DNA from: Clostridia bacterium
GTDB lineage: Bacteria; Bacillota_A; Clostridia; Christensenellales; Aristaeellaceae
DNA length: 29,606 nucleotides
Assembly (NCBI GenBank): GCA_025997215.1
Contig: BNUH01000034.1
Location: 1-29,606, forward strand
Reading direction: 5' to 3'
This document shows positions 7,191 through 14,977 of this stretch, one piece after another. The notes under the pieces were generated by a model. The model made no database searches, was not told the origin of the DNA, and worked only from the letters and a program-made list of their open reading frames with translations. The translations under genes and the position numbers were made by a program. Numbering within the stretch: position 1 is the first letter of the stretch; every line of letters starts with the position of its first letter.

Positions 7191-8078
7191 CTATTCCTTA
7201 AGAGATCCAACAGCAATACCTGTTACAAAATAACGTTGGAGAAATGGATAAACACACAAAATTGGCACTACTGTCAGTACAATCATTGACATTTTTATAG
7301 ATTCTGCTGCGATCATACTACCTCCCGAGCTTATTATCGCGGCGGTATCTAGGCTACTGGATAGCTCCTTCGTTTGTGATATGTTTAGGATATACCGTAA
7401 TAGAGTTTGCATGGGCCACAACTTATCTGAAAACACAAATGTATTTCCTACAAACCAGTCATTCCATTGAGATACAGCGGCAAAGAGTGCAATTGTAGCA
7501 ACCACAGGCAGCGATAGCGGAAGCATGATTGAGAAAAAAGATCTAAATACGCCAGCGCCATCCAAACGGGCTGATTCTTCAATAGAATCGGGTACACCAG
7601 CGAAAAAAGTTCTATACACAATGATGTAGAATGGTGCGATTGCATATGGCAAAATATATACCCATACTGTATTTGTAAGAGAAAGCGCACGCAATACAGT
7701 GTAAAACGGTATTAGTCCCGCTCCAAAATACATTGGAATTACAGTAAACCACATAATCCATTTGCGACCAATTAGGTCATGTTTACGCAGCGCATAGGCA
7801 TACATCGCATTCAATAACACGGATAATCCGGCTCCTATAACTGTTCTGAAAATTGTTATACCATAGGCCCTGAGTATATCATACTTTTTGAACACTTCTG
7901 CAAAGTTCGCCAGAGTAGGTTTCCTTGGAAATAGTATAAAGCTAACAGTTCTATTATCCAATGAATCATTGAATGCCATAGCAAACACATTTATCATTGG
8001 AAGAAGGCAGCACAAAGAAAATAGGACTATTATGATATAGATCAACATGATCCCTATCGAGAAACGTTTCTTCATCAT
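7191..8078 (-). CDS. Carbohydrate ABC transporter permease (LplC/YtcP-like)
   Basis: This is an inner-membrane permease subunit of about 295 residues with six predicted hydrophobic segments, the first at IGIMLIYIIIVLFSLCCLLP. The cytoplasmic EAA loop that docks the ATPase is seen as SIEESARLDGAGVFRSFFSIMLPLS. The C-terminus QRYFVTGIAVGSLKE is typical of the MalG/LplC side of the pair. Start: the frame opens at GTG 8114, overlapping the upstream stop by four bases (GTGA). A ribosome binding site GGAGG lies inside that extension and points to ATG 8078, with the adjacent ATG 8075 as alternative. No ATPase gene is nearby, so an MsmX-like ATPase elsewhere is expected. Confidence 0.9.
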   Translation of the reverse strand: MMKKRFSIGIMLIYIIIVLFSLCCLLPMINVFAMAFNDSLDNRTVSFILFPRKPTLANFAEVFKKYDILRAYGITIFRTVIGAGLSVLLNAMYAYALRKHDLIGRKWIMWFTVIPMYFGAGLIPFYTVLRALSLTNTVWVYILPYAIAPFYIIVYRTFFAGVPDSIEESARLDGAGVFRSFFSIMLPLSLPVVATIALFAAVSQWNDWFVGNTFVFSDKLWPMQTLLRYILNISQTKELSSSLDTAAIISSGGSMIAAESIKMSMIVLTVVPILCVYPFLQRYFVTGIAVGSLKE

Positions 8079-8110
8079 CAAACCTCGCCTCCAATCATTT
8101 CCTGAAAGCT

Positions 8111-9073
8111 TCACAGCAAGCTTTCTTTAAACAATATACGAGAACTTCCATTAGCAATTAGGAACAGGGCAAGGGCAATTGTATTCTTAAGCAATCCCAT
8201 TGCAGTGCCTAATGATAAGTCCCTTACGCTGCCCACAGTTAACATTCTCAGAATCAGTGTATCGAGAACTTCACCTACTTCAAGAACCACAATGTTTGTC
8301 ATATTATATATTTGATCAAACCCAACGTTAAGCAAATTTGATACCGCCAACACTAACATTAGGATCATAGTAGGCTGAATGCCTGGTAGGGTTATGTATA
8401 ATGTCTGCTGCAGGCGGTTTGCACCATCCACCCGTGCCGCTTCATATAATTCTGGTGATATTGATGTTATGGCTGCCAAATAAATGATTGCACTCCACCC
8501 TAGCTCTTTCCACAAGTCTGTTATCAGCAAAATAGGGTAGAATGCATCTGGTTCTCCTACAAAGTTGATTGGATTCTTTATTATTCCAAGCATGAGCAAA
8601 ACCTGGTTAATAACTCCTGATGAAGGTGATAGCATACGATACCACATACCAGCAGCTACTACCCAACTGATAAAGTGTGGGAGATATGATATTGTTTGAT
8701 TGATGCGCTTAAATAGCGGCTTCTTAACTTCGTTAAGAAATATTGCAAATAAAATAGGCGCAGGGTAGTTGATGAGTAATTTCAACAACCCGATTACAAT
8801 TGTATTGCGCAAGGCATTAGCAAAACGTGGTAGACTCATAATATAACGGAAATTACTTAACCCCATCCATTGGCTACCTAATATTCCCTTGATTGGATGA
8901 TAGTTTTGAAACGCCATAACTATACCGAAGAAGGGTATATAGCAAAAAAGCATGAATGAAATAAGCCCCGGTAGGAGAAAGACAAACAGAGGCCATTGCA
9001 TACGAAACCGGGTCTTTAACGACCTACCCGTCCTAAAGGGATTAGGTTGGCGTTGTAATTGCGCATGCTGCAT
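8111..9073 (-). CDS. Carbohydrate ABC transporter permease (LplB/YtcP-operon type)
   Basis: The protein has about 320 residues and six hydrophobic segments, starting with WPLFVFLLPGLISFMLFCYI. The EAA loop is SPELYEAARVDGANRLQQTLYITLPG. QNYHPIKGILGSQWMGLSNF after the first segment is characteristic of LplB-type subunits. The frame is open further upstream to 9268, but that extension has no family character. ATG 9073 follows AAGGCGGT with 7 bases and gives the usual N-terminus. It is the first gene of the leftward operon. The promoter was not identified with confidence in 9074-9237; an inverted repeat CCAGT (9118-9122) / ACTGG (9132-9136) there could be a regulator site. Confidence 0.9.
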   Translation of the reverse strand: MQHAQLQRQPNPFRTGRSLKTRFRMQWPLFVFLLPGLISFMLFCYIPFFGIVMAFQNYHPIKGILGSQWMGLSNFRYIMSLPRFANALRNTIVIGLLKLLINYPAPILFAIFLNEVKKPLFKRINQTISYLPHFISWVVAAGMWYRMLSPSSGVINQVLLMLGIIKNPINFVGEPDAFYPILLITDLWKELGWSAIIYLAAITSISPELYEAARVDGANRLQQTLYITLPGIQPTMILMLVLAVSNLLNVGFDQIYNMTNIVVLEVGEVLDTLILRMLTVGSVRDLSLGTAMGLLKNTIALALFLIANGSSRILFKESLL

Positions 9074-9157
9074 CCGGTGACCGCCTTTCTGCAAACGACA
9101 AGTAGAACTATCTGTAACCAGTCTATCACAAACTGGCTTTGTGTATATAGGAATTTT

Positions 9158-9218
9158 TTGCTGGATTTCTGGTACTTTTTTTATTAGTGTTGCTTCTTGT
9201 AGCGAAGTATGGTACAGT
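9158..9218 (+). promoter_or_regulatory. Candidate promoters of the histidine kinase gene
   Basis: There are two options: TTGCTG (9158-9163), 17 bases, TTATTA (9181-9186); or TTGCTT (9190-9195), 17 bases, TACAGT (9213-9218). The second would start transcription at the ribosome binding site, so the first fits better. Confidence 0.35.
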
Positions 9219-9237
9219 ATTATTAGGAGGTAAGCAA

Positions 9238-11028
9238 ATGAGCCGCAAGCGTCATCGCTCCCAATCAATTACGTCGATTACTTTTTCGACTATGTTTTTC
9301 CTATGCTCAGCATTGATTATTATCCTCTTGTCGGTTTCGTTAACGGTGAGATGGCGCATGGGGTATGCTCAAATGTACGACGAATTTCAACGCTCAACCA
9401 AAGAATTTGACAATCTTATTGAAGCACGTATGCAAGAAATCGTTAACATATGCTATACTCTTAGCAACAACGCATCAGTGCGTTCGTTTTACATAGGAAA
9501 TTTTGCTGACGCTTATGAGGCGCATGTAGTACAACGTAATGTTGAAGACTTACTAATAACACTGCTTACACAACGTGACTACATACATCTTTACATGATA
9601 CTTGAAAGGCGAGAGAGCCTTTTTACCAACTTTATGCTAACACGAATTCTCGCACCAAAATCGAATTTGCCAGAACTCTTTTACCTTAAGACGGATATAA
9701 AAGTGATAATGCAAAGCGAATGGTATAAGCGTATACAAGGAGATTCCGGCATGGCTATACAATTTATTGATGATTTTTCTATACCTGGTATAACTAATGA
9801 TCAACCCGCGTTAACATTATTAAGTAGGCTGCGACATGGTGGAAATGCATACGGATATATAGCTATAACAATGGTTGGCGATTGGTTGTCGCCATTATTT
9901 GATGCGCCAGATGGGAGTGTATTGTTGTTAAATGAAAATAGTACCATATTATATAAGCATGGGGATATTCCGCCAATTTCACAGTCACACGTAAACGAAC
10001 TAATCAATGGCCCAGCCATACAAACTATATATAGCAACAACAGAATTCCATATGTGGTTAGCCATTCAAAAATACATGGCGTCAATTTACATAATATTAG
10101 CATATACAGCCTTCGACCATTATATATTTCGTTGTTCTATATTATATTACAACATATCCTGGTAGGTGCATTCTTTACCTTCGTGGTCTTTGTTATATCG
10201 AATAAACGAGCCCGTGATATCACGACACCACTGACAACAATAATCCAACACATAGTTAACACAACTCAACAACCGTTAAACATAACCGTCTCACCTGAGA
10301 CAGTTCAGGAAATAGCACAGCTTGCCATCTGTCTAAACCAAATGTCGCTTCGAATCGACCAATTATATAAAGATCTGTTGAAGTCTCAACGCCTCTCGAC
10401 GAGTGCTACGATTTATGCTCTAAAACAGCAGATTAATCCACATTTTCTTTACAACACGCTAGAAACTATTAACAGTATGGCTCTATTGAATGGATGTGAA
10501 GAAATCAGCCAAATGGTGTGTCACCTAAGCAATATGTTCAGATATGCATTAGATAGGCAGCAAAGTACTGTTCTGGTCTCTGAAGAGATAGACCATTTTA
10601 GAAGTTATTTAGAAATTAGCAGGATTAAAGGCATCCAGTTCAGATGCGACTTAATGATGAGTTCAGAATGTTTAAACTTACATATTCAACCACTAATTCT
10701 ACAACCATTGGTAGAAAATTGCTTCAAGCATGGATTTCAACAGAATGCATACGATAATATAATCACAATAGAAGGAGAGCTAATAGAACGTCACTTTAGC
10801 ATCAGGATAAGCGACAATGGAAAAGGTATGAGTCCAGAGCAAGTTGATATCATACAGAAGTTAATGCTAACCGAACCAAATGAACCACTCGACCATTATG
10901 GAATTCATAATGTGCATTGGCGTCTACGCCTTGCATATGGAGATGAATATGGTATCACGTTGAAAAGCGAATTAGGTAGAGGATCGTTGATAGTTATGAC
11001 GCTCCCTATTATATTTGAGGAGGTCTGA
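9238..11028 (+). CDS. Sensor histidine kinase, YesM type
   Basis: This 596-residue membrane sensor phosphorylates the response regulator encoded next to it. Order of parts: transmembrane segment at about 12-37, extracellular sensor domain at about 38-295, second transmembrane segment at about 298-320, linker/HAMP region, then a His_kinase domain with QQINPHFLYNTLE (phospho-acceptor His about 402). An HATPase domain follows, with LVENCFKHGF (N box, about 493) and ISDNGKGM (G box). The start at ATG 9238 follows AGGAGG with 7 bases; the frame opens at 9187 but lacks a ribosome binding site there. It is divergent from the importer operon, the usual arrangement for YesM/YesN pairs that switch on a neighbouring glycan transporter. 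The signal is probably the sugar or its binding protein (inference). Confidence 0.92.
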   Translation: MSRKRHRSQSITSITFSTMFFLCSALIIILLSVSLTVRWRMGYAQMYDEFQRSTKEFDNLIEARMQEIVNICYTLSNNASVRSFYIGNFADAYEAHVVQRNVEDLLITLLTQRDYIHLYMILERRESLFTNFMLTRILAPKSNLPELFYLKTDIKVIMQSEWYKRIQGDSGMAIQFIDDFSIPGITNDQPALTLLSRLRHGGNAYGYIAITMVGDWLSPLFDAPDGSVLLLNENSTILYKHGDIPPISQSHVNELINGPAIQTIYSNNRIPYVVSHSKIHGVNLHNISIYSLRPLYISLFYIILQHILVGAFFTFVVFVISNKRARDITTPLTTIIQHIVNTTQQPLNITVSPETVQEIAQLAICLNQMSLRIDQLYKDLLKSQRLSTSATIYALKQQINPHFLYNTLETINSMALLNGCEEISQMVCHLSNMFRYALDRQQSTVLVSEEIDHFRSYLEISRIKGIQFRCDLMMSSECLNLHIQPLILQPLVENCFKHGFQQNAYDNIITIEGELIERHFSIRISDNGKGMSPEQVDIIQKLMLTEPNEPLDHYGIHNVHWRLRLAYGDEYGITLKSELGRGSLIVMTLPIIFEEV

Positions 11029-11032
11029 ACAT

Positions 11033-12094
11033 ATGCGTCTTCTGAAGACATATGTTGTTGAAGATGAAATGTGGGTGCGAAGAGGCATCATATTCCGCTT
11101 ATCTCAGATGAATGACATAGTTTCGCTACAAGGCGATGCTCCTGATTATGAGACCGCAATCTGTGCAATTCGTGCGCTGCCAGAATTGGACCTATTGTTC
11201 ACGGATATAGTTTTACCTACAACCAATGGATTGAAATTAATCCAAGAGGCTAAACAAATCCATCCATCGCTTTGTGTGTACATAATTAGTGGATACGCTG
11301 AATTTGAGTTTGCTCAGCAAGCTATTAACTTGGGGGTGGATGGCTATATACTAAAACCTATTAATATGGATGCATTAAGTAAGGCGGTAGAAGCGACAAG
11401 ACTTTTACTACGCTCAGTTGATGATAGCACTGATTTAGTTGATTCAACAGTAATCGTACATTTATCTAATATTAACTATATACCAGATGCTGAAACTACT
11501 CATACTCTATTATTCACCGCTCTATCGAAGCTCGATAAACAGATTGATATCAGCATATGTCTACGTTCTATCAAACAACTCCTCGATTCGATATCGCAAA
11601 TGCTCATGAATTGTGGATTCGATGCTTTGATAGAGACTGATATTCTGTATGAGTATCAGCGGAAATACTATAGTAATCCGACTGTATCCGCTTGGGTAGA
11701 CTATATATTAGCTGATTTAGAGAATTTACTGCATTATTATCGCAGACAGTCCGAGGATTCAATATTAAGCACAATGAGGCTAGTAAAACAATATATCTAC
11801 TTGCATTATAAAGAGAACATCTCACTAGAATCATTATCTCAGCAATTTGCATTAAGCTCAACATATTTGTCGCGCATCTTTAAAGCTACTTATCACGAAG
11901 GTATCTCCACTCTACTAACGCGATTGCGCATAGAATCAGCTTGTGCATTGCTTAAAGACAGCACATTGTCTATTTATTTGATAGCTGAGCAACTTAATTT
12001 CTCTGATGTTAGTTACTTTTCAAAAGTTTTTCGCCGTTATATGGGAATAACACCAGGTGAATATAGAAAGAATATACTACATCATAACATTTAG
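11033..12094 (+). CDS. Response regulator with AraC-type DNA-binding domain, YesN type
   Basis: This cytoplasmic transcription factor has 353 residues. The N-terminal receiver domain has VVEDE, the phospho-acceptor Asp about 58 in LFTDIVLPTTNG, and Lys about 108 in YILKP. A linker follows, then a C-terminal pair of helix-turn-helix motifs of the AraC family (ISLESLSQQFALSSTYLSRI; YLIAEQLNFSDVSYFSKVFR; ending GITPGEYR). ATG 11033 follows GAGGAGG with 9 bases; that ribosome binding site lies inside the end of the kinase gene, 4 bases before which the kinase stops, so the two are translationally coupled. It most likely activates the divergent permease, binding-protein and hydrolase operon. Confidence 0.93.
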   Translation: MRLLKTYVVEDEMWVRRGIIFRLSQMNDIVSLQGDAPDYETAICAIRALPELDLLFTDIVLPTTNGLKLIQEAKQIHPSLCVYIISGYAEFEFAQQAINLGVDGYILKPINMDALSKAVEATRLLLRSVDDSTDLVDSTVIVHLSNINYIPDAETTHTLLFTALSKLDKQIDISICLRSIKQLLDSISQMLMNCGFDALIETDILYEYQRKYYSNPTVSAWVDYILADLENLLHYYRRQSEDSILSTMRLVKQYIYLHYKENISLESLSQQFALSSTYLSRIFKATYHEGISTLLTRLRIESACALLKDSTLSIYLIAEQLNFSDVSYFSKVFRRYMGITPGEYRKNILHHNI

Positions 12095-12246
12095 CATCAA
12101 AATAGCTTTCTGGCTCATCATTGGGTTATCTTGTCGCATCCGGTCAGAGGATTGAAAATGCCGTTGCGTTTGGACACACGAGTGTCAAAAATGGGCGACA
12201 TATTAAGAAGATGCCCAATTATTCCATTCAAATATATTAGGAACAG

Positions 12247-12273
12247 GCTTTTAGGAACATCAGTCTAAAAAGC
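12247..12273. terminator. Possible bidirectional terminator between convergent genes
   Basis: GCTTTTAG (12247-12254) pairs with CTAAAAAGC (12265-12273) with one bulged base and a 10-base loop, between the convergent regulator (ends 12094) and RpiB-family gene (ends 12289). The stem itself supplies the T-rich arm; no separate T-run follows. The rest of 12095-12246 holds a 44-codon open stretch with no start and no recognised homology. Confidence 0.35.
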
Positions 12274-12288
12274 AATACCGTCTTACGT

Positions 12289-12789
12289 TTATGGCGTTGA
12301 AATGTGCGAATCCAAGGGTATCGAATGATCTCTTGAATATTTGAACGACGCATGCTCCAACGCGCGCATCTGCTCCACCTTGGGAAGACTGCCGCCGCCG
12401 TCGAAACGCGCAATCAACCACGCGGCCACGATGCACTTGGCTAGCTCGGGACCCACCACACGCGCCCCCATAGTCAGCACCTGTGCATTGTTCGATCGCA
12501 CCAGGCGCTCCGCCGAGTACACGTCATGGCATACGCCAGCGTATATGCCTTGCACCTTATTGGCGGACATGGCCATGCCCAGCCCGGTGCCACACAACAA
12601 CACGCCACGGTCGAATTCGCCCTGCGCAATGCGCCGCGCCAGCGCGAAACCAATCTGCGGGTACATAGCGCCAGGCGTTGCACCCAATGCGTCCAGGTCG
12701 GTGACGTCGTATCCGCAGGCACGGATGTAATCATATAAGATTCGCTTCAGGGCGAGCGAAGCATCGTCGCAGTCGATGGCAATACGCAT
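12289..12789 (-). CDS. RpiB/LacAB-family sugar isomerase, atypical phosphate site
   Basis: This 166-residue protein has the RpiB fold signature CGTGLGMAMSANKV, including the catalytic Cys, and the later VLTMGARVVGPELAK. RpiB proteins interconvert aldose and ketose phosphates. Three features differ from E. coli RpiB: DHxG is DDAS here (residues 8-11), so the His is Asp; RQHND is VRSNN, so the catalytic His is Ser; and the C-terminal GGR...R pair is GGG...K. Those positions hold the phosphate and open the sugar ring in RpiB, so the substrate may be unphosphorylated or different. ATG 12789 follows GGAGG with 8 bases. It is last in the leftward operon after two TIM-barrel genes. The family call is firm; the reaction is not. 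Confidence 0.88.
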   Translation of the reverse strand: MRIAIDCDDASLALKRILYDYIRACGYDVTDLDALGATPGAMYPQIGFALARRIAQGEFDRGVLLCGTGLGMAMSANKVQGIYAGVCHDVYSAERLVRSNNAQVLTMGARVVGPELAKCIVAAWLIARFDGGGSLPKVEQMRALEHASFKYSRDHSIPLDSHISTP

Positions 12790-12810
12790 CTCGTTTTCCT
12801 CCATCATGTG

Positions 12811-13779
12811 TTATGCCCACCACATCTGCCGTATTGGTTCGCCCGGCCGAATGGATTGTAAGAACGTAACAGCGCGCGCAAATCCTTCGTCGCGGGAGAG
12901 CATCGCATCTTCATGCTCGATCGAGAGCACTCCATCAAACTCGATCCATTGCAGCGACTGGAGAAACGCAATCCAAAATTGCTGGCTCTGGCCGTAACCG
13001 ATCGAACGGAATGTCCAAGGGCGCTCGTTGTAGTGGCGGTAATGCCGTGCGGAGAGTGGCCCATTCAAGCGGATGTGCCGATCATTCAAAGCGGTATCCT
13101 TCATATGTACATGATATATGCAGTCGCGCAGGACGTAGATAGCTTCGCTTAGATCGATGCCCTGCCAGACCAAGTGGCTGGGATCGAGATTGCATCCGAT
13201 AGCAGGGCCGCAAGCCTCGCGCAGACGCAGCAGGGTCTCCGGATTGTAAACAGCCATACCAGGGTGCATCTCCAAGCCGAGACGGCGAATCCCATGGTCT
13301 TGCGCGAACACAACAGCCTTTTGCCAGTACGGGATAAGCACCTCTTCCCATTGATAGGTATAAGCCTGTAGATACTCATCCGGCCAAGGGCACGTGATCC
13401 AGTTCGGCATGTTATCGCCTGGAGCGCCACCCGGGCAGCCGGATAGCAGCAGTATAGTTTCTACCCCCAGCTGTGCTGCAAGCCGTACAGCCTGCTCAAA
13501 CCGGGCGTGGTGATCTGCGGCGATCGCTGTGTTCGGATGCACGGGGTTGCCCTGCGCGGACAGCGCACTGATAAAAAGACCACGCCGCTCCAGCCCGCCG
13601 AGGAATTCTTTCCGCGCCTCAGCACGATCTAAAAGATCGGGTACGCACACATGGGAGGACTGTGAATACGCGCCTACCCCCAGCTCAATCGCTTCCAAGC
13701 CGGCGTCGGCTACGCGGTCCAGCGTCTGCTCCCACGTAAGATCTCGAAACAGAACATCAAATACACCGAGCTTTATCAT
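12811..13779 (-). CDS. TIM-barrel sugar isomerase/epimerase (AP endonuclease 2 family)
   Basis: This 322-residue protein belongs to the xylose-isomerase-like TIM-barrel superfamily (IolE/IolI/tagatose-3-epimerase relatives). It starts with the first barrel strand KLGVFDVLF and has the expected metal ligands in order: Glu about 170 (LGLEMHPG), Asp about 199 and His about 202 (NLDPSH), His about 225 (YHVHMKDT) and Glu about 288 (LSIEHED). The site is complete, so it should be active. Members act as epimerases, isomerases, dehydratases or 3-keto-glycoside lyases, and sequence alone does not tell which. The ribosome binding site is GAGGGTGG before ATG 13779. It lies 15 bases after its TIM-barrel neighbour and 21 before the RpiB-family gene. 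Confidence 0.88.
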   Translation of the reverse strand: MIKLGVFDVLFRDLTWEQTLDRVADAGLEAIELGVGAYSQSSHVCVPDLLDRAEARKEFLGGLERRGLFISALSAQGNPVHPNTAIAADHHARFEQAVRLAAQLGVETILLLSGCPGGAPGDNMPNWITCPWPDEYLQAYTYQWEEVLIPYWQKAVVFAQDHGIRRLGLEMHPGMAVYNPETLLRLREACGPAIGCNLDPSHLVWQGIDLSEAIYVLRDCIYHVHMKDTALNDRHIRLNGPLSARHYRHYNERPWTFRSIGYGQSQQFWIAFLQSLQWIEFDGVLSIEHEDAMLSRDEGFARAVTFLQSIRPGEPIRQMWWA

Positions 13780-13794
13780 CGCTGGCCACCCTCG

Positions 13795-14565
13795 TCACAC
13801 TTTTGCTTCCAGTTCTGTGAGCATACGCTTGACGTTGTCACAACTCTTCTGCGCGCTTTCCAAGGAAGGAATATCGAACTCCTCCTGTTCAACGGTCAGC
13901 CATTCCACCGGACGTGCCAAACCGATCCGGAGGATTTCCTTCATATTGATGCAGCCGGCACCAACCTCTACGTCATGGAAAGGATTGCGGCTCTTTGTAT
14001 CCTTCAGGTGAATCATCGGCGTATGGCTGGAATGTGCTCGCAGAAACGCCACGGCATCTACGCCACCCCACTCCACCCAATAGACGTCCACTTCCAACGG
14101 GCAAAGGTTCATATCGATCTGCCGACACAATATATCCATGCCCGATATACCATTGACGGATACGAATTCATGGCCGTGCACGTGGTAAAGAAGGCGGAGG
14201 TTTTCAGCGCGCAGCGCGGCTCCCCATGCATTGAGCTCACGTGCAGCCGCAGCAAACGCCTCCTCGGTTGCGGGAAGATTGAAGAAGCCAGGAAATATGA
14301 CTGTGTCACAGCCAGCTTCGTGCATATATTGAACCACTTCGGGCAGCTGGTCACTAAGGTTCCGCTTGTCAAATACGATACCAGATATTTCTACCCCCGC
14401 GGACGCGGCTGTCTGCCGCAATGCCGTGGCTGCCAATATCTCCATCATACCACCAGGACACTCGACGCCGTCATAACCCATTTGAGCGGCGCGATGGATT
14501 TTTTCTTCCATAGAGAGCGGTTCAAAGCGCAGTGTATAGAGCTGAATGCCGATCTTGGGAGCTAT
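13795..14565 (-). CDS. Second TIM-barrel sugar isomerase/epimerase; non-ATG start likely
   Basis: This is a predicted sugar isomerase, epimerase or lyase of the AP endonuclease 2 family, about 256 residues. The first ATG is at 14511, but starting there removes the first barrel strand. The same frame continues 18 codons upstream and encodes the family's standard opening, KIGIQLYTLR. The only ribosome binding site, AGGAGG (14579-14574), is 8 bases before an ATA at 14565, with ATC at 14568 also possible; an in-frame TAG lies just upstream. So the gene either uses a rare start or has lost its ATG by one base. Later motifs include YHVHGHEF, LEVDVYWVEWGGVDAV, MIHLKDT and WLTVEQEEFD. It is the first gene of the leftward operon; its product is smaller than its neighbour and only distantly similar. 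Confidence 0.8.
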   Translation of the reverse strand: MAPKIGIQLYTLRFEPLSMEEKIHRAAQMGYDGVECPGGMMEILAATALRQTAASAGVEISGIVFDKRNLSDQLPEVVQYMHEAGCDTVIFPGFFNLPATEEAFAAAARELNAWGAALRAENLRLLYHVHGHEFVSVNGISGMDILCRQIDMNLCPLEVDVYWVEWGGVDAVAFLRAHSSHTPMIHLKDTKSRNPFHDVEVGAGCINMKEILRIGLARPVEWLTVEQEEFDIPSLESAQKSCDNVKRMLTELEAKV

Positions 14566-14663
14566 GATAAATCCCTCCTATTCCTGAAACACGATTTCCG
14601 CGTACCGAGCATTGGATCGATCCGGAGGATTCGATGCGTTTCCGCCATATAGACGTATTGGTT

Positions 14664-14679
14664 GTGAAAAAAATTTCAC
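14664..14679. promoter_or_regulatory. Palindromic operator candidate
   Basis: GTGAAA-AAAA-TTTCAC is a perfect 16 bp dyad lying in the leader of the leftward operon, about 56 bases after its predicted transcript start. A repressor such as the LacI-family protein encoded at 20384 could bind here. Confidence 0.45.
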
Positions 14680-14741
14680 CATTTTCCAGAGACCCATCTA
14701 GCCCTAAACTCATTTCAAGAACCATTTGCCGAACCACCTAT

Positions 14742-14770
14742 AGTATAGCACCTGTATTTGTGTATTTCAA
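14742..14770 (-). promoter_or_regulatory. Sigma-A promoter of the leftward TIM-barrel/RpiB operon
   Basis: On the minus strand, TTGAAA (14770-14765), 17 bases, TATACT (14747-14742). Predicted start is near 14735. Confidence 0.75.
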
Positions 14771-14831
14771 GCGTTCCACAAAAATTTTCTTCCGTGATCT
14801 GACATATTCTAAGCAATACGCGATCGCACTC

Positions 14832-14878
14832 AGAAATTTTTCATGTTATTTCTTTCTTCAGTCTTGACAAAAATTTCT
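14832..14878. promoter_or_regulatory. Inverted repeat spanning the rightward promoter -35
   Basis: AGAAATTTTT (14832-14841) is the exact reverse complement of AAAAATTTCT (14869-14878). The second arm overlaps the end of the -35 box and the spacer, so a protein bridging the two would block the promoter. A related box, ACAAAAATTTTCT, is at 14778-14790. Confidence 0.4.
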
Positions 14879-14892
14879 CGCAGTGTTATGCT
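14864..14892 (+). promoter_or_regulatory. Sigma-A promoter of the rightward sugar operon
   Basis: Perfect TTGACA (14864-14869), 17 bases, TATGCT (14887-14892). Predicted start is near 14899, leaving a leader of about 79 bases before the kinase ATG. Confidence 0.8.
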
Positions 14893-14977
14893 ATATGCAA
14901 CGAGGATAATCAAATTGCCTCTAATCGACGTATCTCGAGTGTATCGATCCCATTCACGCGAACGGTAGGCGGTCACG

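Larger units (their letters stand above)
14566..14977. other. Divergent regulatory region between the two sugar operons
   Basis: No gene is seen in these 412 bases. They contain a strong promoter for each direction (14742-14770 minus, 14864-14892 plus) and several A/T-core palindromic boxes. There is also a 10 bp palindrome GGATCGATCC (14614-14623) with a central CG as in LacI-family operators. The leftward leader is long, about 170 bases. Confidence 0.7.

Noticed and set aside
12103..12238. 44-codon stretch (GYLVASGQRIENAVAFGHTS...) considered as an integrase remnant
   Set aside because: The GHTS tetrapeptide recalls tyrosine recombinases, but no catalytic Arg or Tyr context is present and there is no start codon. 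Too short to support.
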